Part shown: piece after piece, positions 11,396 through 21,859 of the stretch
Layout of the letters: every line of letters begins with the position of its first letter
How positions within the stretch are numbered: the stretch's first letter is position 1
Assembly: GCA_965153455.1 (NCBI GenBank)
Contig: OZ234499.1
Span: 18,844,271-18,908,270 of the forward strand
Length of the DNA stretch: 64,000 bases
From: Sphagnum compactum
Taxonomy: Eukaryota; Bryophyta; Sphagnopsida; Sphagnales
Direction of reading: 5' to 3'
The notes under the pieces: generated by a model
Seen by the model: the letters and a program-made list of their open reading frames with translations, nothing else
What the model was told of the DNA's origin: nothing
Database searches by the model: none
Program-made: the position numbers and the translations under genes

Positions 11396-12664
11396 GCCCT
11401 CACCATCCCTTTGTGCTGCTGTTGTTCGCGGTCGCTGTTCACGACTTTGTGGGGTTTCGCTTTCGCGTTCGTTGGGTTGACGCTAGATGCTTGGCACACG
11501 GCGGATGCACATGACCAACGCGCTGCATCGTTCCGAACGAAGTTTTATTATGCGGTTTTCTTCGGCCCAGTCGCTCCATTTTCGAATTTGCTGGCGTTGT
11601 ACTACGATGCAGCTGCATACACAGTTCTGAGCAAAAGCCTTGATAACATGCCTGCTCCGCAAAGAGAACTCACAAACAAGGCGGCGAAAATCATAGCGAA
11701 CTGTAAGGTTGTGTTAGGAACCAGTGAAGGAAAGCTACCACAAACACATGGAACACCAATACTGGCTGATATTACCGATCAAGAACGCGCTTTAGTCCTT
11801 GGCAGCAGGTTGCCAGAAAATTCCTACATGGTGCAGCTAAATTACAAGGGGAAAGAGGCGCTCTTGCGAAGTGGAGTCCTCCCAGGCTACAGGAGGTTGC
11901 AATTGCTCCAAGGGAATACAAGTTTCGCTATGGTCCTCAATGGGATGCAAGCGTTTGGGTACGTGCTTGCTGCCTTAGTTCGGGTTCAAACGGGTTTGGT
12001 AGTCAGCCCCATAGAAACCATAGGATTCACGTTCAGTATCCTAGTCGTCATGCACTCTGTGGGTCACTTTGTGGCAGCGCGTTGTCATCGTCCTCTGATT
12101 GTTTACCTGCGCCCTGACCAGCAGCAAGACGAAGTATTTCAGATGTGCCAGTCTACACAATGGACTCAAGATCAGTTTAATAACATCATATTTTCAGAGT
12201 GTTTTTTAGAATCTTCTTTTATGGGGATGATTCTCCTAATGTTTGTTGTTGCGCGATTTTATCCTGCCGGAACACCCGCAGTGCACTGTATAACCCTTGA
12301 CGATTCGAGTTGGCGACTATTGATAGGTCCAGTTCTGTTCACTTTCTTCGCTTTCTTGTACCTAGGTAGAAACTTGTCGACTGGATCTCTGAAAGTGTTT
12401 CAAGATCGGTGGCGGACGAGGGGAGACACTGCTCTCAGATCTCCTGATATGGCGGTGGAGAATAATGTATACGATTTTATAGAGCGCATCAGAGGTGCTA
12501 ATGTAGTAAGAAGGGGCATATGGATTCTGATAATAGACTGCATTTTTTCAGTAGGAACTGTGAGTGCCATGATTATAGCTCTTGTGACCACCATAGTGTA
12601 CTGGGATGAGTACTTTGCTGAGCGTACTACTGGAATTGTGCACATATGGCCTTTCATAGGCTAA
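11396..12664 (+). CDS. Intronless multi-pass membrane protein, unknown function
   Basis: One frame is open from 11,396 to the TAG-free end at TAA 12,662-12,664 (about 420 codons) with clear codon structure and high CpG, unlike the surrounding DNA. Hydrophobic segments, numbered from Leu at 11,411, lie near residues 8-26, 47-66, 172-193, 200-222, 262-282, 303-319 and 368-397. A soluble loop at 75-165 holds a conserved-looking QERALVLGSRLPENSYMVQL stretch. The phrase LVRVQTGLVVSPIETIGFTF just before a membrane segment recalls a family of fungal and seed-free-plant membrane proteins of unknown function; this is a weak recollection. There is no in-frame ATG before 11,648 (residue 80) and a stop lies at 11,393. 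The N-terminus must therefore come from an upstream exon, a non-ATG start, or have been lost. An ATG at 11,292 in another frame could join only by splicing. AATAAA follows at 12,858. Confidence 0.75.
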   Translation, partial: ALTIPLCCCCSRSLFTTLWGFAFAFVGLTLDAWHTADAHDQRAASFRTKFYYAVFFGPVAPFSNLLALYYDAAAYTVLSKSLDNMPAPQRELTNKAAKIIANCKVVLGTSEGKLPQTHGTPILADITDQERALVLGSRLPENSYMVQLNYKGKEALLRSGVLPGYRRLQLLQGNTSFAMVLNGMQAFGYVLAALVRVQTGLVVSPIETIGFTFSILVVMHSVGHFVAARCHRPLIVYLRPDQQQDEVFQMCQSTQWTQDQFNNIIFSECFLESSFMGMILLMFVVARFYPAGTPAVHCITLDDSSWRLLIGPVLFTFFAFLYLGRNLSTGSLKVFQDRWRTRGDTALRSPDMAVENNVYDFIERIRGANVVRRGIWILIIDCIFSVGTVSAMIIALVTTIVYWDEYFAERTTGIVHIWPFIG

Positions 12665-13004
12665 TACACTGCACAGAAGTCATGGGCCAGTAACCCGACC
12701 GTATGAGTTCCATAGTGTCCTGACGAGACATCCATTTTATAGGCGGCTTTAGATCACTATGCATCAAGATATGTGTTGAAAATTAAGTGTCAAAGCCTTA
12801 TGCAGTACTGACCCACAGGCACATTGAACTTCAGATTCATGTGCAAAAAACCACATAAATAAAGATGGCATGATTTAAGTACCACGATATGCTGAGGAAC
12901 TCAAAAGCACAGTTTCATCAGCTTGACAATAACAATTCATTTCGCTCAACGTTCCTGTGTTTGTTCCTGTGTATGTTTCTTGAACATATAATTCTGTGTA
13001 GGGT
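12665..13004 (+). promoter_or_regulatory. 3' UTR of the membrane-protein gene with poly(A) signal
   Basis: AATAAA at 12,858-12,863, about 195 bases after the stop, is the best polyadenylation signal. The unique sequence ends where duplicated segment copy B begins, at about 13,005. Confidence 0.5.
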
Positions 13005-13124
13005 TCTGGGCTAGGTCACACATGAAGGATCAAAGTGTTTACCAGTAGAAATGCTGAGAATCATGATGTTGAGTAAAACCAAGTCCCGGCCAAAAGAGAA
13101 CCAGCAACCATCAGTTCAGTTGTG

Positions 13125-13208
13125 TTTTCCACTAACCTACCTACCTCTGACAACCCAAGCTACGTACTAACAACCCACTTAGATTGTTGGTAGGTAGGTA
13201 GTAAAAAC
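13125..13208. repeat. TACC/GGTA hairpin element, copy-B counterpart
   Basis: This is the same short inverted unit as at 609-693 (ACTAACCTACCTACC ... GGTAGGTAGGTAGTAAAAAC). It is inherited with the duplicated block. Confidence 0.6.
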
Positions 13209-13302
13209 TAAAAACATTTATACCTATGTATAAATTATAAACCATCTCCTTACCTAGTAGTCACCTTTTTCATACCTATCTAACTACATATATAAGTCCT
13301 AC

Positions 13303-14388
13303 TGTAACCAAAAAAGGAGGGTGCTTAACTTAAACGATCACCCTGCAACCTGCTGGATCTACACACGATCTGCAGTTTCTGAGGTTCTGAAACTAACTTC
13401 AACTCCTAATCCTTTCTTCCTAGTCACGAGCATTCGCCTGAACACACCCTAGAAACTTCTGCACATACACAGCTTGTGCTCATGGACTTCCACAACTCTG
13501 ATCACAGAACTTGAAACTTGTACTTTTATTTACAAAAAGCCCAGGGACTACATACTTTTGGCCTCTAGCAAGTTCATTACCGATCAGACATCTGAGAAGG
13601 CATAACCTTTCAGATCGGAGACTCTCAGCACTCACTCGATCCAAAAACCTCCAATCTGCTCCTTCGCACAGTGCAACAAACTCAACCTCACAGATTCTTT
13701 TCTTTGCTGAAGTCTTCTGTTTTGTATGCTCACAAACCTAATTGTACTCAGAAACCTCCAATACAGAAGCATCTGAGTTCAATCCTACCAGTCCCCTCGC
13801 TGAGTCTGGCTCTCATACAAATACACTCCACAGATTTCTAGTTTCAATTCCCACTCTATCATCTTTTCGGACAATGCTCTATGAAGACAAATGCTACTAT
13901 TTGGCCGAGCTACTGGCGCAGCGGAAAATCTGTAACCAGCCAAGAGCTCTGTCAATAATCCGATCTCCTTTCCTGCCTACACATCTCTCAATTCCTCATT
14001 CACCCTCTGCACTAATCTCTCCTCAACTGCCTACTCTGCCGAGAAAAAAAATTGAGGGCCTCCTCCATAGCCCCACTCTTCAGTACCTCCCAAACCGCCT
14101 CAGCCGCCGTCGTTCCAACCGCCTTAGCTCATAATTGCAGCTCCACTCCTCACCATAATTCTGCGCCGCCTCACTCACGCATGATCAACCTTCATGCTCA
14201 TTCAGTAGCAGCCGCCATGCATTCCTTCCTGTACAACATCTCACACACACCGAGAGAGAGATCTCCCCATGCACCCCATGCAGTAATAATGGAGAGACTT
14301 CCCAAAAAGAAAACGGCTAATAAAGCAAACTTAAATCCCAAAATCAGGCAGTGTTCGCACTGGGGTGACGACCTAATTTCGTGTTACA
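13303..14388 (+). mobile_element. Solo LTR, 1,086 bases
   Basis: The element starts TGTAAC and ends GTTACA, an exact 6-base inverted pair with the TG...CA ends typical of LTRs. It is flanked on both sides by CTAC (13,299-13,302 and 14,389-14,392). A polyadenylation signal AATAAA at 14,319-14,324 lies 64 bases before the end, fixing plus orientation. The element sits wholly inside DNA absent from copy A. No gag or pol sequence and no second LTR is nearby, so recombination to a solo LTR is the simplest reading. Open frames of 76-130 codons inside it are not recognisable proteins. Confidence 0.8.
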
Positions 14389-14393
14389 CTACT

Positions 14394-15079
14394 TCTTACA
14401 GAGTGGGTAGCCAGGGTGAAATCATATATTAACTCAGTTTCAAGGTTCATCCACAATTGCTCACCTCTATGAACAAAATGACATAGAAGTCAAAAGTCCC
14501 ATGGTTTTTGGGCCCAAGTTGGAAAAACAATTGCTTGGCCAATAAAGAAAGTGTGCACTGTGGTTCAAAAGAAAGACCAAAGCTAGGCATGATACAAAAT
14601 ACAGGGCAAATGGTTTGGACACATCATTTGTGGGACCTTTGATTGAACTGAATGATTGAGTTGAGATGACTGACCTTGAATTCGGCTTATTATAAACATC
14701 AAGTCAATGGCCTAGTGCTCAGGACTTGTGGCCATCAAGCATGAGTAAGAGATTCCTTTCTAATTTTAAAGCCATGGTAAGGTATTCACACCAAAGGATA
14801 TACAGTTGCATTGGAGAAAGTGAAGTTAATATATTTATTCATTCACTGCACAGTAAAAAGATTCTGCTTCAAAGATGAGACTGTAACAAAAGGTGTCCCT
14901 GCATGTCAAGTGATTTCACTAAACTTTAAGTAAATTCAGTGATTTTAATAAACAAGAACTAGTTGAAAGATAGTGAACTCAATGATCTAGTGAACGAGAA
15001 CTAATAAATTGCACCCACATTTTATAATAATAAAAAAATTTAAAAAAAACTGTTATCCTTAAGTAGTTGTAAGTGAGAG
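14394..15079. other. Remainder of the copy-B insertion, no gene
   Basis: This stretch between the solo LTR and the next shared block has no counterpart in copy A and no recognisable coding content. Confidence 0.5.
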
Positions 15080-15462
15080 TAGATATGCACTGCTAATAGA
15101 CATCAATTGCATCTTGTGTTCATTTTCTTGGGCATCAAAGTAATCTCCACCAATAGTTATTCATATTTCCTACATATTAGAATTGCAAACTCACTTTTGG
15201 TTCTTTGATGTCTGGAACATTGTGGAAATATCTCTCAGTAAACAAGGCACATCTATTACATTCTCCCCGCCCCCCTCCAATCCCACATACCAAGCTCCAA
15301 AGGCAAGCTCTTAAACATGAAGACAATAGTTTCAAAACCAGATTAATAATTTATTCCAATTGTTTGTAATAGTAAATTTAATGTGCTAAAGTTTAAAAGG
15401 ATTTTTGACGTGGATTGGCCAGCATTTCCTTTAGTTCCATCCTGCGGGGTGAGTTGTTTATT

Positions 15463-15604
15463 CCCGAAGGTTCTATGACAGTGTAGAAAACTTACATCAG
15501 CAACCAGTTGGAGGTATCTGAGAAACAATTGGAGGTATCCCGAAGGTTCTATGACAGGGCAGAAAACTTACATAGCAACCAGTTGGAGGTATCTGAGAAA
15601 CATT
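15463..15604. repeat. 76-base tandem duplication
   Basis: CCCGAAGGTTCTATGACAG starts at 15,463 and again at 15,539. Both copies continue through GTAGAAAACTTACAT/GCAGAAAACTTACAT to GAGGTATCTGAGAAACA. Confidence 0.85.
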
Positions 15605-16986
15605 TTTGAACTGAACTGGTCATCCACAAACCAGGGAAAGGTTTGAAACCCCACTTGGTTGCAATTTTTGAAACCCTCCCCCACTTTGCAGAAATGAACA
15701 AATATGCTGTAAAATGGACCTTGTCCATACAATTAGTTGTAGGTTGTTGTGTATGGGAGAAGGGCCTCAGTACAGGCCCTTCTGTGATTTGAGATCTGTG
15801 CCCGAGGCCAGTAGGCTGAGGGAGCAGGTCGACAATGGAGGAAGGGGCTGTATTCACTTCTTTTTCCTAAGTAGAGCAGAGCTGGGATTTTTTCACTTTT
15901 TAGAAATAGTGAAAGGCTGGCTGGTACCTTCCACTTGTCAGAAGATCCTAGTATAGCTTGGCTGATACCTTCCACTGCAGAAGATCTTGCTTGCTGAAAA
16001 CAGGTTTCTTCAGGCAGGTAAGAGAGCTGAAAATACGAAGGAAAAATCTAGGCAGTGCTTTCCATGTTAGGTAAGGACCTTGAAAGGATCATTTTGGGAA
16101 TGAATGTCCAACATGAGAACTAATAAATTTGAAATGGATGTAATTAATTTGAGAAGGAGAAGAGACACCTTACAAGTAAGGTTCCTGAGCATGTAAGGTG
16201 CCTCAAAATGATGAACTTTACATGTAAGGTGCCATCCTCTGTGGAGGCAGAAATATTACTAAGGATAAGGTGCCCTTTACATACACTACAAAAGTTCTAC
16301 CAGTATTGTATGTGTAGGAAAATGCCTTAGGAACTGAGTGTTTGAGCAAAGGAAGAGCCGCCTGAGGAGACATGACATCTGAATCTAGCTTTCATATCTC
16401 ATCATCCCTTACTTGATTTCATCTGATTTTTTTATCAAAAATTTCGATGCGTGAAGACTTCCAACAAGTGGTTCCTGGAAATCCCAGTAAACGATTAGGA
16501 GTAGATTGTACCAGATTTCTAACTATGCGAGTAGAAGTAACATGAGAATAGAAAAAGACTTCGGGTCTTAGGAATTAATTACAAATTGTTTGAAGTTTCC
16601 ACAACTTTCAATTTGTCGGTCATTTTCCCCATTATAGTGGATGCCCAGGTAAGATGTGTTGACAAAGTTGGAAAAGATAATGAAAAAGCGGCATAAAAGT
16701 CTGGGAAATGGAACCTTTGAAAAAATGACAAATAGGACCCCATGCAGCTTCTTTAGGCCTAGCAACATCTCACTTTAAAGCTACAATATTCCTCGCTTTT
16801 CTTTTCTTATTTATTTTTTAAGATGCAGAGAAAGAAGACAAAGCTTAAGGAAAGCCCATGCGGCAAAATAAAATAAATAAATAAATCGTTGTATTTTCTT
16901 TTTGTATTTTCTTGCTTAATCTACGCGATAGTAGACAATTTATGATCTTAGATCTCGTATCTGGCTGAGAGACGATCAGCAATGAA

Positions 16987-17004
16987 ATATATATATATAT
17001 ATAT
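16987..17004. repeat. (AT)n microsatellite
   Basis: About nine AT units lie in DNA present only in copy B. Confidence 0.9.
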
Positions 17005-17820
17005 TCTGTTGCACCCTCGTTTTCTAATGCTTTGCTTGGATGTACAAGTCCTACTTTTCTAAAGCAACAGTAGTATTGTCTTTATGTTTATGGTGAAAAA
17101 TAAAATGCGTTTTCAAAAACTATAAAATTTCTCCAAATATATATTCCGTTCCACACCTACAATACTTCCTAACTTCAATATTTCCAATTGGAGAGGAGCT
17201 TGGATGATGATTCTCTTCGTGGGAAGATAGATTTGTGCATGGGCTAAGGAAGGTGTAAGTTTTAAATATAGGTTACTTGAAAGATGGGTACTTCCACAAT
17301 AATACCCAGCTGTGTGTTTCTCTGGAATTCCAAAAAGGCTATGAAAGTGAGGAGGGGCAGGGGGGGGGGAAAGGGGCATCAAGATTTTGGCTTGGGGTAG
17401 AAAGTGAATTATTCTATGTGTTGGGATATCAGGACATTGGAATATTGACTCAGGCTTGGGGTTTGAATTTTAAAATTTTATGTCTTGGGACCACAGGCAG
17501 TCTAGGATCCATTTTCACCTAGGCCCTAGGTAACCTATGATTAATTTTGTTCTAAGCCTTGGATGGCCCATGGTCATGGTCAGTTTGTCATGGTGGCTTA
17601 GGTCTTAAGCCACCATATCCAAGCTCCCAGGTAGCCTAAGGTCAGATTGCCCAAAACTGAATTTTTAAAAAATCTGCTCATGAGTGCATAAGACTCATTC
17701 CTTCCCTACCCAAACATTCATCCTTCTTTCTTTTTTCCTTTGGGGTTGGGGGTTGGTGGGAAAGCAGTTTGGGGGGTTTTGATTTCCTACTAACTTACCT
17801 AGTGTACATAGTTTACCATA

Positions 17821-18316
17821 TTGGGCGGTTCTCACCAAATCTTAAGAATCATCCGGTTCCAGTTCTCACTCCAGAGTCTTTGAGAACCAGATGGATTTTG
17901 GAAATTTTATTTTTTTTACGGTCACTGAGAACCGGACTGGTTATCAAAAAAAATTTAAAATTTCATTTTGTCCAGTTCTCTGACATATTGATTCTCACAA
18001 ATAAAATAACAACCGATTGTCAAACCCAGTTCTCCCAATCCGGTCATTTAATGCAGAATGCAAGCAAATAAGAAAGAAAGGGAATTTTTTTTCTTAAATT
18101 TTTTTTTAAAAAATATTCTTTCCTTTCCAAATTAAAATTCCCAATTAAAATGAAAGAGAGTTGTGCGTGTTTGGTGGGTGGTGAGTCTCGTGCATATGAG
18201 AACCTAGATTCAATTCTCTATCCGGTTCTTACATACACAAGTCTCAACTGGTTTTCATTTCGAGAATCGAACTAAGAACTCGATCAAAATCGAGTGAGGG
18301 TTTGAAAACTGGCCAA
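17821..18316. mobile_element. GGTTC-rich MITE-like insertion
   Basis: The left end TTGGGCGGTTCTC and the right end read on the other strand (TTGGCCAGTTTTC) match at 10 of 13 bases. The interior is full of CCGGTTC and GAGAACCGG phrases on both strands. The corresponding site in copy A (about 2,205-2,215) lacks the whole 496-base block, so it behaves as an insertion. I could not find a clear target-site duplication. Related GGTTC-rich tracts lie at 21,690, 46,730 and 54,640. Confidence 0.6.
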
Positions 18317-18770
18317 CATTGATATTTACCTACCTATGTAAGCTACTTACCCACTTACCTATTTTGCCTATCTAAGATACTTCCTCATTTATTAGGGTTA
18401 TCTACCCACCCAGAGAGGTGCCTGCCTTACATACCTATTCACCTACTCATTGTAACTACCTAGAATAACTTGACAACAACAATGCAGTTACACCAAATTC
18501 CCACAAAGGCTGGCAGTCTTAGAATAAGATCTTCAAGTCACATGTTGTAAAAAGAGAGTTTTTAAGAGTTTTAATCTTTCTTTAAAATAGTAGAAACTGG
18601 GATGAAAAAGAAAGTAGAAATAAATTTGGTGACAAATAGAATCAAAAAGGAACTAAAGGATATAATTCCTTTACTTCTACATCCTCTTTGAGATGAAACC
18701 CTAAACCCTAAATCTCTTTGATCTCAAAGAGGATGTTGAAGTAGTTCTTGTTCCATTTATGATCAAACAT

Positions 18771-19020
18771 GCAATTAAAGAACTTAAAAACATAAGAATA
18801 GTGTAGAAGTGTAAGCAAATTTGATTGGCATACCAGAGCTAACGCAATTTGAAAATATAAAAATAAAGCAGAAAAAAGTAATTTTGAGTGGCATACCAAA
18901 GATAATGCAACTTAAAAAAATAAAAACGATGTACAAAAAGAGAGATTTAAGTGGCATACCAAAGCTAGTGCAAGAATAAACCCTAATCAAAATACTTTTA
19001 TTATCATTGGGTTCACCAAT
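18771..19020. repeat. 63-base tandem repeat, 3-4 copies
   Basis: GGCATACC recurs at 18,827, 18,890 and 18,953, exactly 63 bases apart, in similar flanking sequence; a partial unit starts at 18,771. As 63 is a multiple of three, the minus strand reads a 21-residue hydrophobic repeat around FGMPLK. Whether that was ever coding is unknown. Confidence 0.85.
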
Positions 19021-19774
19021 CAACAATTTTATGTAAGTGTCATCACATTCTAGTAGTATCACAAGTTGTAGATTTCCCTTTCTTTTATCATAGCACACTT
19101 TGAAATACATTCAACTACTTGCACATCAACAATCAATGTCACGTTACATAGAAAAGATTTTGTTGAATTTTATAAAATATTTGTTTGTTGTGAAAAAGTG
19201 GAGATCTATGCAATTGAATGCTATTCAAATCTAACACACTTTTTAATGTTTTGGTCTTCGTAGAGGAAACATCGATTTGTACCACTTTTAAGGCCTAAAT
19301 GAACACCCTCAAATGCAAAGATTGGGACCAAGAAAAATAGAGCCAAAATGATTCTACCATATCAAAAGAAGGCATTGAAGCATGTACCATTATGTACTAA
19401 AGGTGGATTGTTGGCAAATTGCCTTGCAACACATCTCAATGTGCAAAAAAAAATGACAAAATAAAGTTTCAAATCAAAGTTGTGAAGACCAAGATAACTA
19501 AATGCCCCAACCTTCCACACTGACAACATAAATTAGTTGGGATTCACAATTTACAACACCACCAACACAAGACAAACATCAACCCCATATTGCCATAATA
19601 ACAACACAACGATTTAGTCAAGATTAATAGACTATCATGTGCATCTAAACAAGGCAAATTGATAGATCAACAAATGATGCAATGGATGAAATGAAAAGGA
19701 GACACATATCTTTAACTTCATTTTTAGATAATTTCAATAGTAGAATTAGAAGTAAAAAATTGGCCCCCAAGGTG

Positions 19775-20750
19775 TGCTAACAAAACACAAGGATGGAATA
19801 CTGGTCATTTGGGTTTTGAACATGCAAAAGGCGATTTATTTATCACCCTTCAACAACTCAAACTAAAGGTAATTGAAACCACACAAACTAGACCCATGCC
19901 ATTTCACAATGGCATTCTAAGAGGTAGTCGGTGGTATTAATTCAAAAAATGTCATCCAAAATTTTTAATACGTCTTGTAGAAAGGCTTGAAGTTTCTAGG
20001 GCAAAAGCACTAACTAGCCAAACATGCCATACCTTTTACTTCAACTTGAAAAACTGATACATACAACACAAATACCCTCCATCGAGAATCCAACTAAGAA
20101 AAGGATTCAAGCAAGACGACAATCTAATGCTTGACAAGATTTATATGATATTTATAGCACCATCCTCAAGTCTTGGGAATGGTCATTTGTCAATTGTGTT
20201 GTTAATGTTACAAGGGCAACCTTATTTGCTTTTTACATATTCAAAGGTTCAAGGATGTTGGAAAATTACATAAAGTTATGTAGACTAGAAAAATGCATGG
20301 CCATGCTGAAGAAAGCTTGGATGACAACATAATGTTCAACTAGTCATTAACTTTTTAAAAGATGTATACCAAGGGGGGTTTTTCAAAAAAATTGCCATCT
20401 CTTAATTCTAAAATGGCATGCATCACATGTCACAATAAAGACACTTGAAAAAAAGCACAATTTGAGTTGGACATGGTCATCCTATGTTCCCATACCTTCA
20501 CATGTGCTCCAATAATTAGATGTCACTTGTTTCAAATTATTCAAAAATGCAGTTAAGAAAAAACAAACTTTGTTGTGGCAAAAAAAATTATTTTGAACAA
20601 ACAAAGTCACATTGGTAAAATGGATGGATAAGACTTTACAAGAGTCCTTGAAAAAAGAATAAAAAATAAAAAATCATGGTTGAAGATTCGTGAAATTTAA
20701 GCTTCGTTTGACCATTGAATCCTATTGCTATGGTTTGAAAATTTGGTCCG
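19775..20750 (+). pseudogene. Pogo/Tigger-like (CENP-B/DDE_1) transposase, decayed
   Basis: Plus-strand fragments in shifting frames follow the order of a Tigger-type transposase. These are HTH-region text (GFEHAKGDLFITLQQLKLKV at about 19,811), then FKKCHP and VERLEVSRAKALTSQTCHTF, then YPPSRI, then LILKWHASHVTIKTLEKKHN near 20,400, then SHVLQ-LDVTCFKLFKNAV, and TLVKWMDKTLQESLKKE at 20,609-20,660. Such proteins mobilise TA-flanked elements; plant hosts carry related CENP-B-like genes. Many stops and frame changes intervene. The catalytic 'LDGHGSH'-type Asp is replaced by Lys-Trp and the first Asp region (NSDET) is unreadable, so it is inactive. Confidence 0.75.
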
Positions 20751-20765
20751 AATAAAGAGTTCATT

Positions 20766-21430
20766 ATGAATTTTTTTTTAAATCACAAAAATAACCCTTC
20801 AAAAGCAACAAATGAATCTAGTGACATTAAGAATGAAGTTGCCACAAAGTTGTTGAATATTGCAACGACTTTTCAAGCAACGCCTATGACAACTCCTACC
20901 ACATCTAAATGTCATTCTTCACCAACATCTCGTTACTTTGTAAAAATGCACATAGCTTTGTTGCCCTAGCAATCAACCGTGAAGATGATGAGTTGGTGGT
21001 GTATTTGAAGGATCCCAATCCTAAAATTAAATGACTTTAATATTCTAAATCAAACCTAAGGAGCTCCAACATTAACTTACTTATTGATAAGGAACCAATA
21101 TTAGACTGGTCCAATTCACATATAATCACATCATACCAATATTTGATAATGTTGAAACTAGATAATGAGGTTGTAAACAAAATCGAAAAACAAAAGAAAA
21201 TGAAAAGGATGCAAGGTGGGTCCAAGATACAATTACCCAAGTTGAGAAAACAATTCAAAGGAGGATTGAAAAGGAGGATAAGGCTGTCCTCAACCAAGTA
21301 TGGTCTACTGCTACAATTAAGATTGTCACTGATGAACATTTCCACACCAATTTTAGGGCAACATTCTAAGCTCATCCTTTGAGATACAAAGGGTATAAAG
21401 GATATAGAATCACATTCACATGACAAAAAA
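20766..21430. other. Possible Tigger 3' remainder, no gene supported
   Basis: Short lysine-rich frames (20,766-20,969 plus; 21,143-21,382 plus) follow the transposase relic and may be its C-terminal tail. Nothing specific is recognisable. Confidence 0.3.
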
Positions 21431-21433
21431 CTG

Positions 21434-21643
21434 TTAGATAGCAAAGAAGGACAAAAATACAGCTTGTTGGGCATGTCGCACTTTCTCCTGAACAATAGGA
21501 AATGAAGAGGAACGGATTTGTGGTGGATTCTGATGGCATTGATAATAGCATTCTATCCAGTCAACTAATTTTGCTATTTTTTGGAGAATTTTTTCCAAAT
21601 TCATTACATCAAAACATTGAAAAAAACCTTGATAACTGCCATC
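21434..21643 (-). other. Exon-like piece, unrecognised
   Basis: On the minus strand a pyrimidine-rich acceptor (TTATCTTTTTCAG) precedes an open run of about 69 codons (DGSYQGFFQCFDVMNLEKIL and later VDWIECYYQCHQNPP) ending in a stop at 21,434. It has protein-like composition in AT-rich surroundings. I do not recognise it. It could be the last exon of a gene or a pseudogene piece. It does not join in phase with the exon-like piece at 22,424. Confidence 0.3.
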
Positions 21644-21689
21644 CTGAAAAAGATAAGAATAATAATGAATGAATTGGTAAGAAATCAAT

Positions 21690-21842
21690 GGTAGTTCTTA
21701 GCCGGTTCTTTTACAAAACCAGCAGGTTCTTTCAGACTGCGAACAAACCAGAACCGGCCTCAAAATTCGAAATATTTCAAAAGGAGGATCCGGAGGTTCT
21801 TTGAAATTTCCCAAAAACCAGAACCAGGGTTACGAACAAAAT
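21690..21842. repeat. GGTTC/GAACC-rich tract
   Basis: Alternating CCGGTTC, AGGTTC, AACCAGAACC phrases on both strands resemble the interior of the insertion at 17,821-18,316. Confidence 0.55.
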
Positions 21843-21859
21843 CTAATACCCGCAAAGTG

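Larger units (their letters stand above)
13005..18430 (+). repeat. Duplicated segment, copy B, expanded by insertions
   Basis: This copy carries the same ordered blocks as 481-2,320, interrupted by extra DNA at about 13,215-15,080, 15,200-15,700, 15,755-16,060, 16,780-17,170 and 17,821-18,316. The first insertion contains a solo LTR and the last is an element with inverted ends. The ORFs of 60-130 codons scattered through this region lack recognisable domains. Confidence 0.85.

Noticed and set aside
11292-11480. ATG-initiated 62-codon frame overlapping the start of the membrane-protein frame
   Set aside because: Different frame, ends inside the larger coding region and shows no conserved features. 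It may only supply a start codon through splicing.
12400-12657. Minus-strand 85-codon frame inside the membrane-protein gene
   Set aside because: Antisense shadow of a strongly coding plus-strand frame.
13511-14432. Plus-strand frames of 76-130 codons
   Set aside because: They lie inside the solo LTR, are Ser/Pro-rich by composition and have no recognisable domain.
18827-18960. Possible CRISPR-like spaced repeats
   Set aside because: The 63-base units are similar along their whole length rather than short repeats with unique spacers, in a clearly eukaryotic context.
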